Assembly (NCBI GenBank): GCA_033977485.1
Contig: CM066984.1
Span: forward strand, 30,423,501-30,487,500
Direction: 5' to 3'
Source: Hydrangea macrophylla
Lineage: Eukaryota; Streptophyta; Magnoliopsida; Cornales; Hydrangeaceae
DNA length: 64,000 nt
Within the stretch, counting starts at the first letter, position 1, and each line of letters begins with the position of its first letter. Both the position numbers and the translations under genes were made by a program. This document shows, in pieces, positions 46,386 to 58,996 of the stretch. The notes beneath the pieces are model-generated. The model did not search any database and was not told the DNA's origin. It saw only the letters and a program-made list of their open reading frames with translations.

Positions 46386-49300
46386 CACTCAGAACCATAT
46401 AGGATTACAACTGAGACGTTGACTATCTAGATGACGATCAAAGACCTTCTATTGTAAGGCCTTTATAAACGAATCAGCAAGATTATCAGCGGTGGCAATC
46501 TAGGTGACAGTCACATCTCCACGTTGAACAATATCTCGGATTAGATGATATTTCTGCACTACGTACTTTTCCTTTCCATGGTTCCTTGGCTCCTTGGACT
46601 GAGCCACTGCCCTACTATTATCACAATAAAGCATAATAGGTGATAGCGATGTTGGTACCACCTCGAGCTCCATAAGGAACTTCTTGAGCCAAATAGCTTC
46701 CTTTGCGGCTTCGCAAGCAGCCACATACTCAACTTCTGTAGTTGAGTCTGCAATGTATTTCTGCTTAATGCTGCTCCAACTAACAACACCACCTCCCAAG
46801 GTAAAGAGATGACCGGACGTCGACTTACTCGAATCTTTATCTGACATAAAGTCTGAGTCAGTGTATCCCACTAGAATTAACTCACTACCACCGTACATAA
46901 GCATGTAATCTTTAGTCCTTCTCAAGTACTTAAGAATGTTCTTGACGACTGTCAAGTGCTCTAGACCTGGATTCGACTGATATCTACTAACCATGCCAAC
47001 GACAAGCAGATATCTGGTCTAGTGCATAACATCGTATTCATGAGACACTGGTCCTTGGAGAACGCTAAACCATGCCTAAAGGGTAACAAACCTTTCTTCG
47101 AATTGTCCATTGAAAACCTAGTTAGCACCTTATCGATATAACCAGCTTGAGATAATCCCATTAGCTTTCACTTACGACCCGTAAGAGCTTTATCCCAAAA
47201 ATATAGCTTGCCTCTCCTAGATCCTTCATATCGAAAGTACTAGCTAGCCAAACCTTGACCGTTGACACTGCCACTACATCATTCCCAATGAGTAGAATGT
47301 CGTCAACATAAAGCACAAGAAAAGCCACCACTTTCCCTTCACACTTCTTGTATACACAAGGTTTATCCAGATTCTATATGAAACCAAACGACTTGACCGA
47401 TTGGTCAAATCGGATGTTCCAACTCCTGGATGCCTGCTTGAGCCCATAAATGGACTTTAGCAACTTGCATACCAAGTTCCCTTTTCGACCAGCTATGAAC
47501 CCTTCTGATTACTGCATATAGATGTCCTCCTCAAGATTGCCATTCAAGAATGTAGTCTTGACATCCATCTATCAGATCTTATAATCTAGGCATGCAGCAA
47601 TGGATAAGAGTGTTATGATGGACTTGAGCATGGCTACCTGCGAGAAGGTTTCCTCATAGTCAATGCCATCCCTCTGGGTATAACCTTTCACTATAAGCCT
47701 AGCCTTAAAGGTCTCAACCTTTCCATCAGATCCTCTTTTCCTCTTGTAGACCCACTTACAACCAATGGGTTTAATATTGGCTGGAAGCTCTACAAGATCC
47801 CAGGCCTGATTGGAATCCATAGATTCCAATTCAGCCTTCATAGCTTTAACCCAATGAGTTGAGTCTATATCCTCCATTGCCTCTTCATACGTGGTAGGAT
47901 CAGATTCAGATTCTATGGAGACAGCTTCAAAAACTTCTCCTAAGAACATGTATCTATCAGGCTGACTGATAATCCTCCCACTACGACGAGGTGCCGGTGC
48001 AGAAATGGGTGAAGAAGTGGTATTTTCTTAATTTACATCATTATCAACTGCGGGTTGGATTGAGGGCTCTCCTTCTATCTCTCTCAAATCTATCCTTTCC
48101 TTAGGTTTATGGTTCATGATATAATCATCCTCCAAGAAAACAGCATATGTACTAACAAACACTTTCTATTCTCATGGATCATAAAAATACCATCCATAAG
48201 TACCCTTTGGATACCCTACAAAGTAACATACTTCCGATCTAGAATCCAACTTGCTCATCTTTCCTTTGAGCACATGTGCCGGACACCCCCATATCCGGAG
48301 ATGTTGCAAAGAAGGCTTGCGCCCAATCCACATCTCTCGTGGTGTCCTGGGAATAGATTTGCTTGGTACTAGATTTAGTATGTATGCAGCGGTTTCCAAA
48401 GCATAACCCCAAAGGAATAATGGCAACTCTGAATAACTCATCATCGACCTAGTCATGTCTAAAAGAGTCCGATTCCTTCTCTCCGCTACACCGTTCTGCT
48501 GAGGCGTACCAGGTGCAGTCAACTGTGACAGAATCCCATTCTGTACGAGGTGATCAATAAACTCATTAGAGAGGTACTCACCACCTCGATCAGATCGAAT
48601 GGCCTTGATATATGTGCCCAATTGCTTCTCCACTTTAGCCCTAATCTCTTTGAACTTTCCAAAGGCTTCAGACTTGTGCTGCGTTAGGTACACATATCCA
48701 TACCTAGAGTGGTCATCAATAAATGTAACGAAATACTCATAACCACCACTTGCTCTAATATTTATTGGTCCACACACATCAGTATGAACTAATTCCAACA
48801 ATGCATTGGTCCTGTTGCCCCTTGTAGGAAAGGGCCTTTTCGTCATCTTACCCTCTAAACAAGACTTGCAGACTTCTATTGGTTTGAGAACTAAATCGTC
48901 TAAGACCCCCTCTTTGACTAGTCTGCCAATCCTATTTAGATTGATATGGCCAAGCCTCATGTGCCAAAGCCTTGTTGGATTAGTGGAAGGTTCTTTTCTT
49001 TTAGATGGTATAGTTATCATTGAGTTATTAAGTTCCATACAAGAATCTATAGAAAGATTGGGATTAATCACATACAAGCCATTATTTTTAACACCAGAAC
49101 ATATAAAAGAACTATTTCTTTTAATAACAACTTCTGTTCCAAAATGAAAAGAATAGCCATTATTAGATAAATTTCAAAACTGAAATTAAATTACGTCTCA
49201 TCAAAGGGACGTAAAGCACATCTGATAAAACTATTGTCTTATTGTCCAAAAACTCTAAAACTACTACTCCTATAGCAACCGCAAAAACGGTTGCACTAGA

Positions 49301-50073
49301 ACCCAAAGTTAGCATGATTTCCCCATCACTGCATTTCCTGGCTGATCTGAACCCCTACAATGAATTACAGATATGGTTAGTCGCACCAGAAGCAATGCAC
49401 CAAGTGTTTGAAGTATCCATAATAAAACTTACTTCAATCATATGTGACTCAATCATACCATGAACTCTTGTAGCTAAGAATTCAAGACAAATCCTCTTCC
49501 AGTGGCCCTTCTCACCGCATCGGAAACACTTTCCTTTGCCTTGGTCACCCATCTTCCCTTTGCCCTTAGATTTTGCAATCTTAGGAACCGGTCCAACACT
49601 TGAACCACCAGTGCCAGCTTTCTTCTTACCTTTCTTTCCTTTCGGCATAGATCGGGAAGAGGAAGCGCTTTTCTCAACGTTCAGAACATTGACCCCAGGT
49701 TTAATCACCCCTTCCATTACAGTAAAGAACTCATTAATTCGCTCATTGAAAAATCCATTTTATTCATATTATAGTTTATTTTAAATTGAGCGAATGACAG
49801 CGACAGCTTGTTGAGGATTATATCAACTTGGGTCTGTGCATTGATGTTGGCACCTAGGGTCTCCAGCTCATTCAAATAACCAATCATTTTCAAAACATGT
49901 TCTTTAACTGGAGTCCCTTCTGACATCTTAGCACTCATTATCTTCTGCATAGCTACCTATCTAGAAAGCATGCTATTCTCCCCAAATATCTTTTTCAGGG
50001 ATGTGATAATGTCACTGGCTGAATCGTTCGATTGGAATTGGTATTGTAACACACCGGCCATTGAGGCCAGAAT
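46386..50073 (-). pseudogene. pol and gag C-terminus of copia element C, broken
   Basis: From the right (5') on the minus strand: gag core ([20 protein letters not shown]), the CCHC knuckle [14 protein letters not shown], then protease WCIASGATNH, where the catalytic Asp of the usual DSGA is replaced by Ala. An intact-looking integrase frame follows (49077-48172) with [17 protein letters not shown], a DD35E core and [14 protein letters not shown] is in pieces (47949-47572 and the YVDD region near 47300). RNase H (47161-46500) lacks about 22 codons between AFSKDQC and MLCTRPDI. Frameshifts and stops separate them. Order and similarity match element D. Confidence 0.88.
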
Positions 50074-50078
50074 GTAGC

Positions 50079-51573
50079 TGAAGGAAAAGTGGTTTAAAGT
50101 TAGAGTTTAAACGCGCAGCGGAAATAGGTTAAGTTATATAACTTTTGGTATTCCAGGATCTACTACTCGTCAATTCCATAGATGCGTACAAGGAGGTGCA
50201 AGAATTATACCTTAGTGTCTTGAACCCAATTCTGAAACTTTAACTTCCAGCAGCCTCCACTAGATGATCTTCACCCTTATGACTCCTGCGGATGCCTGCC
50301 GGAAAGACTAGGGTTGGTGGGAACCCTAATAGAGAGGATAGGAAGGTTTTGGGAAGACTATGATAGTTTCTGCAGCTTCTGCGTATAAAAACGACGATCA
50401 CATACTTCCAGAACGCAGCTGCCCTATTTATAGATTTCCAGAACCGACCTAGACTTCGATCGATTGAAGTGACTTCGATCGATCGAACCTTCGATCGATC
50501 GAACCATTCTCGATCGATCGAACCTGCTGACTTCAATCGATCGAACATACTTCAATCGATCGAACTTGTCTTAACAGCTTCCTCAAGTGTCTTTCCAAGC
50601 ATCCTAGCGGAGCTAAGAGTGAGACCTCCTAGGCTCTTTATTGTTGGCTCAGACCAGTTTGTTAATTACCATGACCAAACTCTTTGATCAGCAAACTAAC
50701 TAACTGGTCAGTTAACGTTTATTCCACTATAAAACGATAACTGAACTCCAACGCAAAAGAACATATCCGAAGCGATAACTAGACTTGTATGGTGTACTAA
50801 TGTCCCTCTACCGTCAGCATTCGTAATCATATTCAGGTAGTCGGATAACTGTTACTGTCAACCTGAATCATGATTACTTCTTGTATTCCTTGAGTCCCAT
50901 TCACTACTCATGATTACCAAACATGTTGATAACTCTTATCAACAAGACTGCAGTACTCAGTAATCAACTTGGTGACATTCTCAAGGGAATGCTTACTCTG
51001 AATCAGAGGGTAGATTCTATCTTGACAATATATGTTCACAACCCTATGGACATGACATACCCAAGATACCAAGGTGTTGATCTTCTATAGACCTCACTGA
51101 TTGGTAAGTCAAAGCAGCCATATCCATAGTCTGTGTTCATAATCATCTCAAGATTAAGAACACGTACCTTATACAAGTTATGAGTTCCTATTGACTGTTG
51201 ACAGCCTTAAGCGTCAATAGGAAAGCTCAGGTCCGTCAATGCACTATAAGCACTAGCATATCAACTAAGAGCTTCACTCTAGTGATTGAGATTAATCACT
51301 CCATCCAATGGTAGTTAATTATGCTACAGTGTAGACCTGATGAGGCATCCAGTCTCATCATCCACTGTGACATATTCTAAGTATCAAAGAATAGTAATTC
51401 GTATCTCACTTGTGTGTATCTCATACACACACGAATTGCTTACTATGATACTTAAGGATAAAACAATCATCTCATGAAAGAAACATACACTATGAAATGT
51501 AAAGCTGATATCAATATATTATAATGCTAATGTCTCATACATAAAGTAATGGTTTGAGGGCACAAACCCAACA
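50079..51573 (-). repeat. 3' LTR of element D
   Basis: Plus-strand ends TGAAGGAAAAG and AAACCCAACA, so the LTR reads TGTTGGGTTT...CTTTTCCTTCA. TATA box (TATTTATA on the plus strand) at 50425-50432. Six palindromes upstream of it start at 50456, 50475, 50491, 50510, 50533 and 50552. Confidence 0.96.
50456..50563 (-). promoter_or_regulatory. Six-copy palindrome array upstream of LTR TATA box (element D, 3' LTR)
   Basis: Six 12-bp words of the type TCGATCGATCGA at intervals of 19, 16, 19, 23 and 19 bp. Three are perfect; the others differ by C/T or G/A at a CpG (TCAATCGATCGA, TCGATCGATTGA). The nearest lies about 24 bp from the TATA box. The 5' LTR has the same array at about 57650-57763. Regulatory role inferred. 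Confidence 0.65.
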
Positions 51574-51588
51574 AACTCCCACTTGCAC
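51574..51588 (-). other. Polypurine tract of element D
   Basis: Minus strand GTGCAAGTGGGAGTT immediately before the 3' LTR. The same GCAAGTGGGAGTT precedes the 3' LTR of element A. It primes plus-strand DNA synthesis in LTR retroelements. Confidence 0.88.
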
Positions 51589-54500
51589 TCACAACCATTC
51601 AGAACTACATCTAAGACCTAGACTATCTAGATGACGATCAAAGACCTTCTGTGGTAAGGCCTTTGTAAACGGATCAGCAAGATTGTCAGCGGTGGCAATC
51701 TTGGTGACAGTCACATCTCCACGTTGAACTATATCTCGGATTAGGTGATATTTCCGCTCTACGTGCTTTCCCTTCCCGTGGTTCCTTGGCTCCTTGGACT
51801 GAGCCACTGCCCCACTATTATCGCAGTATAGCGTAATAGGTGACAGCGACGCTGGTACCACCTCGAGTTCCATAAGGAACTTCTTGAGCCAAACAGCTTC
51901 CTTTGTGGCTTCACAAGCAGCCACATACTCAGCTTCTGTAGTTGAGTCTGTAATGCATTTCTGCTTAATGCTCCTCCAACTAACAGCACCACCTCCCAAG
52001 GTAAAGAGATGTCCGGATGTCGACTTTCTCGAATCTTTATCTGACATAAAGTCCGAGTCAGTGTATCCTACTGGAATTAACTCACTACCGCCGTACATAA
52101 GCATGTAATCTTTAGTTCTTCTCAAGTACTTAAGAATGTGCTTAACGGCTGTCCAGTGCTCTGGACCAGGATTCGATTGATACCTGCTAACCATGCCAAC
52201 GGCAAAGCAGATATCTGGTCTAGTGCATAACATCGCATACATGAAACTTCCCACTGCAGAGGCATAGGGAATTCCTGCCATGCGATTCCTCTCCTCTTGT
52301 GTCTTTGGACACTGGTCCTTGGAGAACGCTAAACCATGCCTGAAAGGTAACAAACCTTTCTTCGAATTATCCATTGAAAACCTAGTTAGCACTTTCTCGA
52401 TATAACCAGCTTGAGATAATCCCATTATCTTTCGCTTGCGATCCCGAAAGAGCTTTATCCCAAGAATATAGCTCGCCTCTCCTAGATCCTTCATATCGAA
52501 AGTACTAGCTAGCCAAACCTTGACCGTTGACAGCGCCGCTACATCATTCCCAATGAGTAGAATGTCGTCAACGTAAAGCACAAGAAAAGCCACTACTTTC
52601 CCTTCACATTTCTTGTATACACAAGGCTCATCCAGATTCTGTATGAAACCAAACGACTTGACCGCTTGGTCAAATCGGATGTTCCAACTTCTGGATGCCT
52701 GCTTAAGCCCATAAATGGAGTTTTGCAACTTGCATACCAAGTTACCTTTCCGACCAGCTATGAACCCTTCTGGTTGTTGCATATAGATGTCCTCCTCAAG
52801 ATTGCCATTCAAGAATGCAGTCTTGACGTCCATCTGCCAGATTTCATAATCTAGGCATGCAGCAATGGATAAGAGTATTCTGATGGACTTGAGCATGGCT
52901 ACCGGCGAGAAGGTTTCCTCATTGTCAATGCCCTCCCTCTGAGTGTAGCCTTTCGCCACAAGCCTTACCTTAAAGGTCTCAACCTTTCCATCAGATCCAC
53001 TTTTCCTCTTATAGACCCACTTGCAGCCAATGGGTTTAATATTGGCTGGAAGTTCTACAAGATCCCAGACCTGATTGGAATCCATAGATTCCAATTCAGC
53101 CTTCATAGCTTTAATCCAATGAGCTGAATCAACATCAGCCATTGCCTCTTCGTAAGTGGTAGGATCAGATTCAGATTCTATGGAGACAGCTTCAAAAACT
53201 TCTCCTAAGAACATGTATCTATCAGGCTGGCTGATAATCCTCCCACTACGACGAGGTACCGGTGCGGAAATGGGTGAAGAAGTGGTATTTTCTTGATTTT
53301 CATCGTTATCAACTGCGGGTTGGACTGAGGGCTCTCCTTCTATCTCTCTAAGATCTATCCTTCCCTTAGGTTTATGGTTCATGATATAATCATCCTCCAA
53401 GAAAACAGCATTTGTACTAACAAACACTTTCTGTTCTCTTGGATCATAAAAATACCATCCATAAGTACCCTTTGGATACCCTACAAAGTAACATACTTCC
53501 GATCTAGAATCCAACTTGCTCATCTTTCCTTTGAGCACATGTGCCGGACACCCCCATATCCGGAGATGTTGCAAAGAAGGCTTGCGCCCAATCCACATCT
53601 CTCGTGGTGTCCTGGGAATAGATTTGCTTGGTACTAGATTTAGTATGTATGCAGCGGTTTCCAAAGCATAACCCCAAAGGAATAATGGCAACTCTGAATA
53701 ACTCATCATCGACCTAGTCATGTCTAAAAGAGTCCGATTCCTTCTCTCCGCTACACCGTTCTGCTGAGACGTACCAGGTGCAGTCAACTGTGACAGAATC
53801 CCATTCTGTACGAGGTGATCAATAAACTCATTAGAGAGGTACTCGCCACCTCGATCAGATCGAATGGCCTTGATATGTGTGCCCGATTGCTTCTCCACTT
53901 CAGCCCTAAACTCTTTGAACTTTTCAAAGGCTTCAGACTTGTGCTGCATTAGGTACACATATCCATACCTAGAGTGGTCATCGGTAAATGTTATGAAATA
54001 CTCATAACCACCCCTTGCTCTAATATTTATTGGTCCACACACATCAGTATGAACTAATTCCAACAATGCATTGGTCCTGTTGCCCTTTGCAGGAAAGGAC
54101 CTTTTGGTCATCTTACCCTCCAAACAAGACTCGCAGACTTCCATTGGTTCGAGAACCAAATCGCCTAAGACCCCTTCTTTGACTAGTCTGCCAATCCTAT
54201 TCAGATTGATATGGCCAAGCCTCATATGCCAAAGCCTTGTTGGATTAGAGGAAGGTTCCTTTCTTTTAGATGGTAAAGTTACCACTGAGTTATTAAGTTC
54301 CAAACAAGAATCTTTTGAAATATTGGGAGTAATCACATACAAACCATTTGATTTAACACCAGAACATATAAAAGAACTGCTTCTTTTAATGACAACTTCA
54401 GTTCCAAAATGAAAGGAATAACCATTATTCGTTAAATTAGAAACTGAAATTAAATTACGTCTCATTAAAGGGACGTAAAGTACATCTGATAAAATCAAAA

Positions 54501-54624
54501 CTTTATTGTCTGAAAATTCTAAAACTACGACTCCTATAGCAACCGCAGATACGGTTGCACTAGAACCTAGAGTAAGTACGATCTCCCCATCACTGCATTT
54601 CCTGGTTGATCTGAACCCCTGCAA
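51589..54624 (-). CDS. pol: Pol of copia element D: integrase, RT, RNase H
   Basis: Long uninterrupted frame of about 1011 codons from LQGFRST (codon TTG; not a true start, because upstream residues in the same frame are the protease). Integrase has HHCC ([17 protein letters not shown]) and a DD35E triad at residues D194, D257 and E293, counting from 54624, then [14 protein letters not shown] spans about residues 530-760 with [17 protein letters not shown] and catalytic YVDD at 684-687. RNase H carries [33 protein letters not shown] and [13 protein letters not shown]. All catalytic residues are intact. Integrase before RT is the Ty1/copia order. Expression would need the gag-protease frame upstream, broken by one deleted base. 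Confidence 0.94.
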   Translation of the reverse strand: MQGFRSTRKCSDGEIVLTLGSSATVSAVAIGVVVLEFSDNKVLILSDVLYVPLMRRNLISVSNLTNNGYSFHFGTEVVIKRSSSFICSGVKSNGLYVITPNISKDSCLELNNSVVTLPSKRKEPSSNPTRLWHMRLGHINLNRIGRLVKEGVLGDLVLEPMEVCESCLEGKMTKRSFPAKGNRTNALLELVHTDVCGPINIRARGGYEYFITFTDDHSRYGYVYLMQHKSEAFEKFKEFRAEVEKQSGTHIKAIRSDRGGEYLSNEFIDHLVQNGILSQLTAPGTSQQNGVAERRNRTLLDMTRSMMSYSELPLFLWGYALETAAYILNLVPSKSIPRTPREMWIGRKPSLQHLRIWGCPAHVLKGKMSKLDSRSEVCYFVGYPKGTYGWYFYDPREQKVFVSTNAVFLEDDYIMNHKPKGRIDLREIEGEPSVQPAVDNDENQENTTSSPISAPVPRRSGRIISQPDRYMFLGEVFEAVSIESESDPTTYEEAMADVDSAHWIKAMKAELESMDSNQVWDLVELPANIKPIGCKWVYKRKSGSDGKVETFKVRLVAKGYTQREGIDNEETFSPVAMLKSIRILLSIAACLDYEIWQMDVKTAFLNGNLEEDIYMQQPEGFIAGRKGNLVCKLQNSIYGLKQASRSWNIRFDQAVKSFGFIQNLDEPCVYKKCEGKVVAFLVLYVDDILLIGNDVAALSTVKVWLASTFDMKDLGEASYILGIKLFRDRKRKIMGLSQAGYIEKVLTRFSMDNSKKGLLPFRHGLAFSKDQCPKTQEERNRMAGIPYASAVGSFMYAMLCTRPDICFAVGMVSRYQSNPGPEHWTAVKHILKYLRRTKDYMLMYGGSELIPVGYTDSDFMSDKDSRKSTSGHLFTLGGGAVSWRSIKQKCITDSTTEAEYVAACEATKEAVWLKKFLMELEVVPASLSPITLYCDNSGAVAQSKEPRNHGKGKHVERKYHLIRDIVQRGDVTVTKIATADNLADPFTKALPQKVFDRHLDSLGLRCSSEWL

Positions 54625-55577
54625 TGAATTACAGATATGGTTAGTCGCACCAGAATCAATGCACCAACTGTTGAAGTATCCATAATAAAACTTACTTCAA
54701 TCACATGTGATTCAATCATACCTTGAACTTTTGTAGCTAAGAATTCTGGACAGTTCCTCTTCCAGTGGCCCTTCTCACCGCATTGGAAACACTTTCCTTT
54801 GCCTTGGCCACCCACCTTCCCTTTGCCCTTACCTTTTGCCTTAGATTTTGCAATCTTAGGGACCGGTCCAACACTTGAACCACCAGTGCCAGCCTTCTTC
54901 TTTCCTTTCTTACCTTTCGGTGTAGATCGGGAAGAAGAAGCGCTTTTCTCAACGTTTAAAACGCTGCCCCCAGGTTTGATCACCCCTTCTGCTGCCAGTA
55001 AAGAACTCATTAATTCGCTCATTGAAAAATCCATTTGATTCATATTATAGTTAAGTTTGAATTGAGCGAATGATGGCGACAGCGAGTTGAGGATCATATC
55101 AACTTGGGTCTGTGCATCGATGTTGGCTCCCAAGGTCTCCAGTTCGTCTAAATAACCAATCATTTTTAAAACATGTTCTTTGACTGGAGTACCTTCCGAC
55201 ATCTTTGCACTCATTATCTTCTGCATGGCTACCTGTCTGGCAGGCCTGCCATGCTCCCCAAACATCTTTTTCAGGGATGTGATAATGTCACTAGCAGAAT
55301 CGTTCGATTGGAATTGGTGTTGTAACACACCAGCCATTGAAGCTAGAATGTAACAACGGGCCATTCCATTCGACTTCTTCCATTTGTCGAACTCGCGTCT
55401 GGCAGCTGCCGAAGCATTTGTTGCGGGTTCTTCAGGGCTTGGGGTGGTGAGGACATATATGTGATCCTCCGCAGTTAAAACGATGTCAAGGTTACGTTTC
55501 CATTCAGTGTAGTTATTTCCAGTTAACTTGTTTTGAGTGAGTATGGTGGCAAGTGGACTAAATGCAGATCCAGACAT
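54567..55577 (-). CDS. gag: Gag of copia element D, ending in a frameshift within the protease
   Basis: ATG at 55577 ([20 protein letters not shown]), 336 codons. A UBN2-type capsid core ([17 protein letters not shown] ... [21 protein letters not shown]), a Lys/Gly/Ser-rich linker, then the CCHC knuckle [14 protein letters not shown] at residues 263-276. The protease should follow directly (IMDTS...[10 protein letters not shown]), but compared with A and C one base is missing at about 54668-54674. The frame therefore shifts and ends in about 30 unrelated residues at 54567. The active-site DSGA is present in the neighbouring frame. Copia elements normally make one gag-pol product, so this copy cannot produce one. 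Confidence 0.92.
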   Translation of the reverse strand: MSGSAFSPLATILTQNKLTGNNYTEWKRNLDIVLTAEDHIYVLTTPSPEEPATNASAAARREFDKWKKSNGMARCYILASMAGVLQHQFQSNDSASDIITSLKKMFGEHGRPARQVAMQKIMSAKMSEGTPVKEHVLKMIGYLDELETLGANIDAQTQVDMILNSLSPSFAQFKLNYNMNQMDFSMSELMSSLLAAEGVIKPGGSVLNVEKSASSSRSTPKGKKGKKKAGTGGSSVGPVPKIAKSKAKGKGKGKVGGQGKGKCFQCGEKGHWKRNCPEFLATKVQGMIESHVIEVSFIMDTSTVGALILVRLTISVIHCRGSDQPGNAVMGRSYLL

Positions 55578-57258
55578 TATGATTACTGAAAATCAAACAA
55601 ACAAAATAAATATGGATATCAGAATTGACAGTTTGAAATAAAAGAATCCTTAAAACTCTTATTTAAAAACAAAGTCGCCGGAATATCGAAATGAAAGAAT
55701 AAAGCCTCCGTGTGGTGGTCAATGTTCGATCTTTCGATTTATCATGACTTATCCGCTATGCAACTCTTGCAAAATAGCCATGACTCCCAAACCTATTTGA
55801 TCTCTAAGTTTCTGAATAATGCCCCGTGTGGGATCCCTTATCCATAGCTTAGCTAGTGTGTACCATTAACTAGGATCCAATCACAACCGTCTCAAGTAGC
55901 GCCTCCGTGTGGTGGTCACCCTCTAACACGTCTGATTGATCCTATCCATAGGAAGTTCACATCTAGTAACCAATGAGCAGTGTACCCTCCGTATGGAATG
56001 ATCACCCCTGGCGAGGTGACACAGAATACACTACTCATCTTACAATGAACCGTTAATGGAAGATCGTGGGTGTTATTTGATAAGACCCTCTCCCACTAGA
56101 TTTAGTAAATTAAGGATTTTGCTTTTGAAAAATGTTTCCACACACTACCCATAAACATCTAATGTTTACTAATGTGTTGAAAACGGTTTTTGAATTTTAT
56201 TTTAGAAAACTTGTTTTAAGTGCATGCAACAATGTATTATACGCCAATCACAAAACAAGCACATAAAACAAAAAACTAAAATGAAATATAGGCATTCAAA
56301 CAATGCCTCTATCTCCCATGGCTCTATTTCCATAGAACACCTTCTTGGTTTGGTCGCCTCCGGCTCCATCTTTATGGACAACGGCTCCTTGCTCCATCTT
56401 CATGGAATTTCTAATTCTATTACATTGGACCTATGCTTCTTTTGAAGCTTACAATTTATCTAGAAAAAGGAAATAGCAAAAAAAAATAAATAAAAGGCTA
56501 GGGAAACCGGTGCGACTTTCCTTTTCGTAGGATTGAAGCCGCAGCACCCTTTACATACGCCTTAAAACCAAACCATTAATAAATTACAACATGCACCAAT
56601 CTCAAACAATTTAAATATAAATATTTAAACGACTTGGTGCCATGGGAGATAGCGACTTATTTTGCTGCAAAAGGGTTAGTCGTACACGCATCCACACATA
56701 CATAACAAATATATGTAACTATTGGAACACTTAATTGATTCACACAGTATATAAACACTTTACATACTGAATTAGAACTTAAAACAGCATCTTACTTCTC
56801 TGTCACAGTTCGATCGATCGAAGACCGTTCGATCGCTCGAACCTTCGATCGATTGAACACTGTTCAATCGCTTGAACATTCTGTTTCACAAAATGATTTG
56901 AAAATTTTACAGAATATTTTAAAATTAAAGTTTTTTAATTTCAAAACACTTTAAAACTGTGAAACAGAGAACCTGACAAAGTATCTATCTCGATCGATCG
57001 AACTTCATTCGATCGATCGAATACCAGAAGGTTCGATCGATCGAAGACTGTTCGATCGATTGAGAACATTCGATCGATCGAAACAAGTTCGATCGATCGA
57101 ACCCACCTTGCATCCTATGCAATCACAGTTTTGTATTCTGCTGCGATAACACTGCAGAAACAGATCTGTGACGATGCAGTTTCGAAAACAGTTCTAAAAT
57201 CAACATGCAAATCAAAACTAGGGTTCCAAGAACGCATCTATAGATCCAAACGAGCGCG
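55578..57258 (-). other. Untranslated leader of element D with second palindrome array
   Basis: No gene content in 1.7 kb. Palindromes lie at 56809-56878 (four, including TCGATCGCTCGA) and at 56990-57100. The six in the latter block start at 56990, 57009, 57033, 57052, 57070 and 57089, that is 18-24 bp apart; five of six are perfect TCGATCGATCGA. This leader would be in the genomic RNA between primer site and gag. Confidence 0.7.
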
Positions 57259-57259
57259 G

Positions 57260-57272
57260 CTCTGATACCAAA
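57260..57272 (-). other. Primer-binding site, initiator Met-tRNA (element D)
   Basis: Minus strand TTTGGTATCAGAGC next to the 5' LTR contains the perfect 12-base complement of plant initiator Met-tRNA. Confidence 0.92.
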
Positions 57273-57273
57273 T

Positions 57274-58768
57274 TGAAGGAAAAGTGGTTTAAAGTTAGAG
57301 TTTAAACGCGCAGCGGAAATAGGTTAAGTTATATAACTTTTGGTATTCCAGGATCTACTACTCGTCAATTCCATAGATGCGTACAAGGAGGTGCAAGAAT
57401 TATACCTTAGTGTCTTGAACCCAATTCTGAAACTTTAACTTCCAGCAGCCTCCACTAGATGATCTTCACCCTTATGACTCCTGCGGATGCCTGCCGGAAA
57501 GACTAGGGTTGGTGGGAACCCTAATAGAGAGGATAGGAAGGTTTTGGGAAGACTATGATAGTTTCTGCAGCTTCTGCGTATAAAAACGACAATCACATAC
57601 TTCCAGAACGCAGCTGCCCTATTTATAGATTTCCAGAACCGACCTAGACTTCGATCGATCGAAGTGACTTCGATCGATCGAACCTTCGATCGATCAAACC
57701 ATTCTCGATCGATCGAACCTGCTGACTTCAATCGATCGAACATACTTCAATCGATCGAACTTGTCTTAACAGCTTCCTCAAGTGTCTTTCCATGCATCCT
57801 AGCAGAGCTAAGAGTGGGACCTCCTAGGCTCTTTATTGTTGGCTCAGACCAGTTTGTTAATTACCATGACCAAACTCTTTGATCAGCAAACTAACTAACT
57901 GGTCAGTTAACGTTTATTCCACTATAAAACGATAACTGAACTCCAACGCAAAAGAACATATCCGAAGCGATAACTAGACTTGTATGGTGTACTAATGTCC
58001 CTCTACCGTCAGCATTCGTAATCATATTCAGGTAGTCGGATAACTGTTACTGTCAACCTGAATCATGATTACTTCTTGTATTCCTTGAGTCCCATTCACT
58101 ACTCATGATTACCAAACATGTTGATAACTCTTATCAACAAGACTGCAGTACTCAGTAATCAACTTGGTGACATTCTCAAGGGAATGCTTACTCTGAATCA
58201 GAGGGTAGATTCTATCTTGACAATATATGTTCACAACCCTATGGACATGACATACCCAAGATACCCAGGTGTTGATCTTCTATAGATCTCACTGATTGGT
58301 AAGTCAAAGCAGCCATATCCATAGTCTGTGTTCATAATCATCTCAAGATTGAGAACACGTACCTTATACAAGTTATGAGTTCCTATTGACTATTGACAGC
58401 CTTAAGCGTCAATAGGAAAGCTCAGGTCCGTCAATGCACTATAAGCACTAGCATATCAACTAAGAGCTTCACTCTAGTGATTGAAATTAATCACTCCATC
58501 CAATGGTAGTTAATTATGCTACAGTGTAGACCTGATGAGGTATCCAGTCTCATCATCCACTGTGACATATTCTAAGTATCAAAGAATAGTAATTTGTATC
58601 TCACTTGTGTGTATCTCATACACACACGAATTGCTTACTATGATACTTAAGGATAAAACAATCATCTCATGAAAGAAACATACACTATGAAATGTAAAGC
58701 TGATATCAATATATTATAATGCTAATGTCTCATACATAAAGTAATGGTTTGAGGGCACAAACCCAACA
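57274..58768 (-). repeat. 5' LTR of element D
   Basis: 1495 bp, same ends as the 3' LTR. TATA box (TATTTATA on the plus strand) at 57620-57627 with the palindrome array at about 57650-57763. Differences from the 3' LTR are scattered single bases, mostly transitions. Confidence 0.96.
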
Positions 58769-58773
58769 GTAGC

Positions 58774-58996
58774 AACGTGCCATTCCATTCGACTTCTTCC
58801 ATCTGTCGAACTCACGTCTGGCAGCTGCCGAAGCATTTACCGCGGGTTCTGCGGGGCATGGAGTGGTGAGGACATATATGTGATCCTCTGCAGTTAATAC
58901 GATGTCAATGTTTCGTTTCCATTCAGTGTAGTTATTTCTAGTTAACTTGTTTTGAGTGAGTACGGTGGCAAGTGGACTAAATGTAGATCCAGACAT
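58774..58996 (-). pseudogene. gag N-terminus of copia element C, cut by element D
   Basis: ATG at 58996 (MSGSTFSPLATVLTQNKLTR) continuing [17 protein letters not shown] and [13 protein letters not shown]. The frame is then broken by D and resumes at 50073 with [11 protein letters not shown]. The join, including the GTAGC duplication, falls in a stretch where intact copies read [12 protein letters not shown]. Confidence 0.9.

Larger units (their letters stand above)
50079..58768 (-). mobile_element. Copia element D: young, nearly intact Ty1/copia retrotransposon
   Basis: 8690 bp, minus strand, with TSD GTAGC (50074-50078 and 58769-58773). Two 1495-bp LTRs differ by about 13 substitutions by eye (about 0.9%) and no length change. 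Primer site, 1.7-kb leader, gag, pol and polypurine tract are all present. The only lesion I see in the coding region is a one-base deletion between gag and protease. It lies inside the gag of element C, whose frame resumes on the other side. Confidence 0.96.

Noticed and set aside
48109..48372. Identical antisense frame at 48109-48372 and 53374-53637
   Set aside because: Opposite strand of the integrase-RT linker in C and D. Identity comes from family relationship, not from a conserved antisense gene.
56809..57100. Regularly spaced short repeats resembling a CRISPR array
   Set aside because: Repeats are 12-bp palindromes with spacers under 12 bp in a plant retroelement; no CRISPR features.
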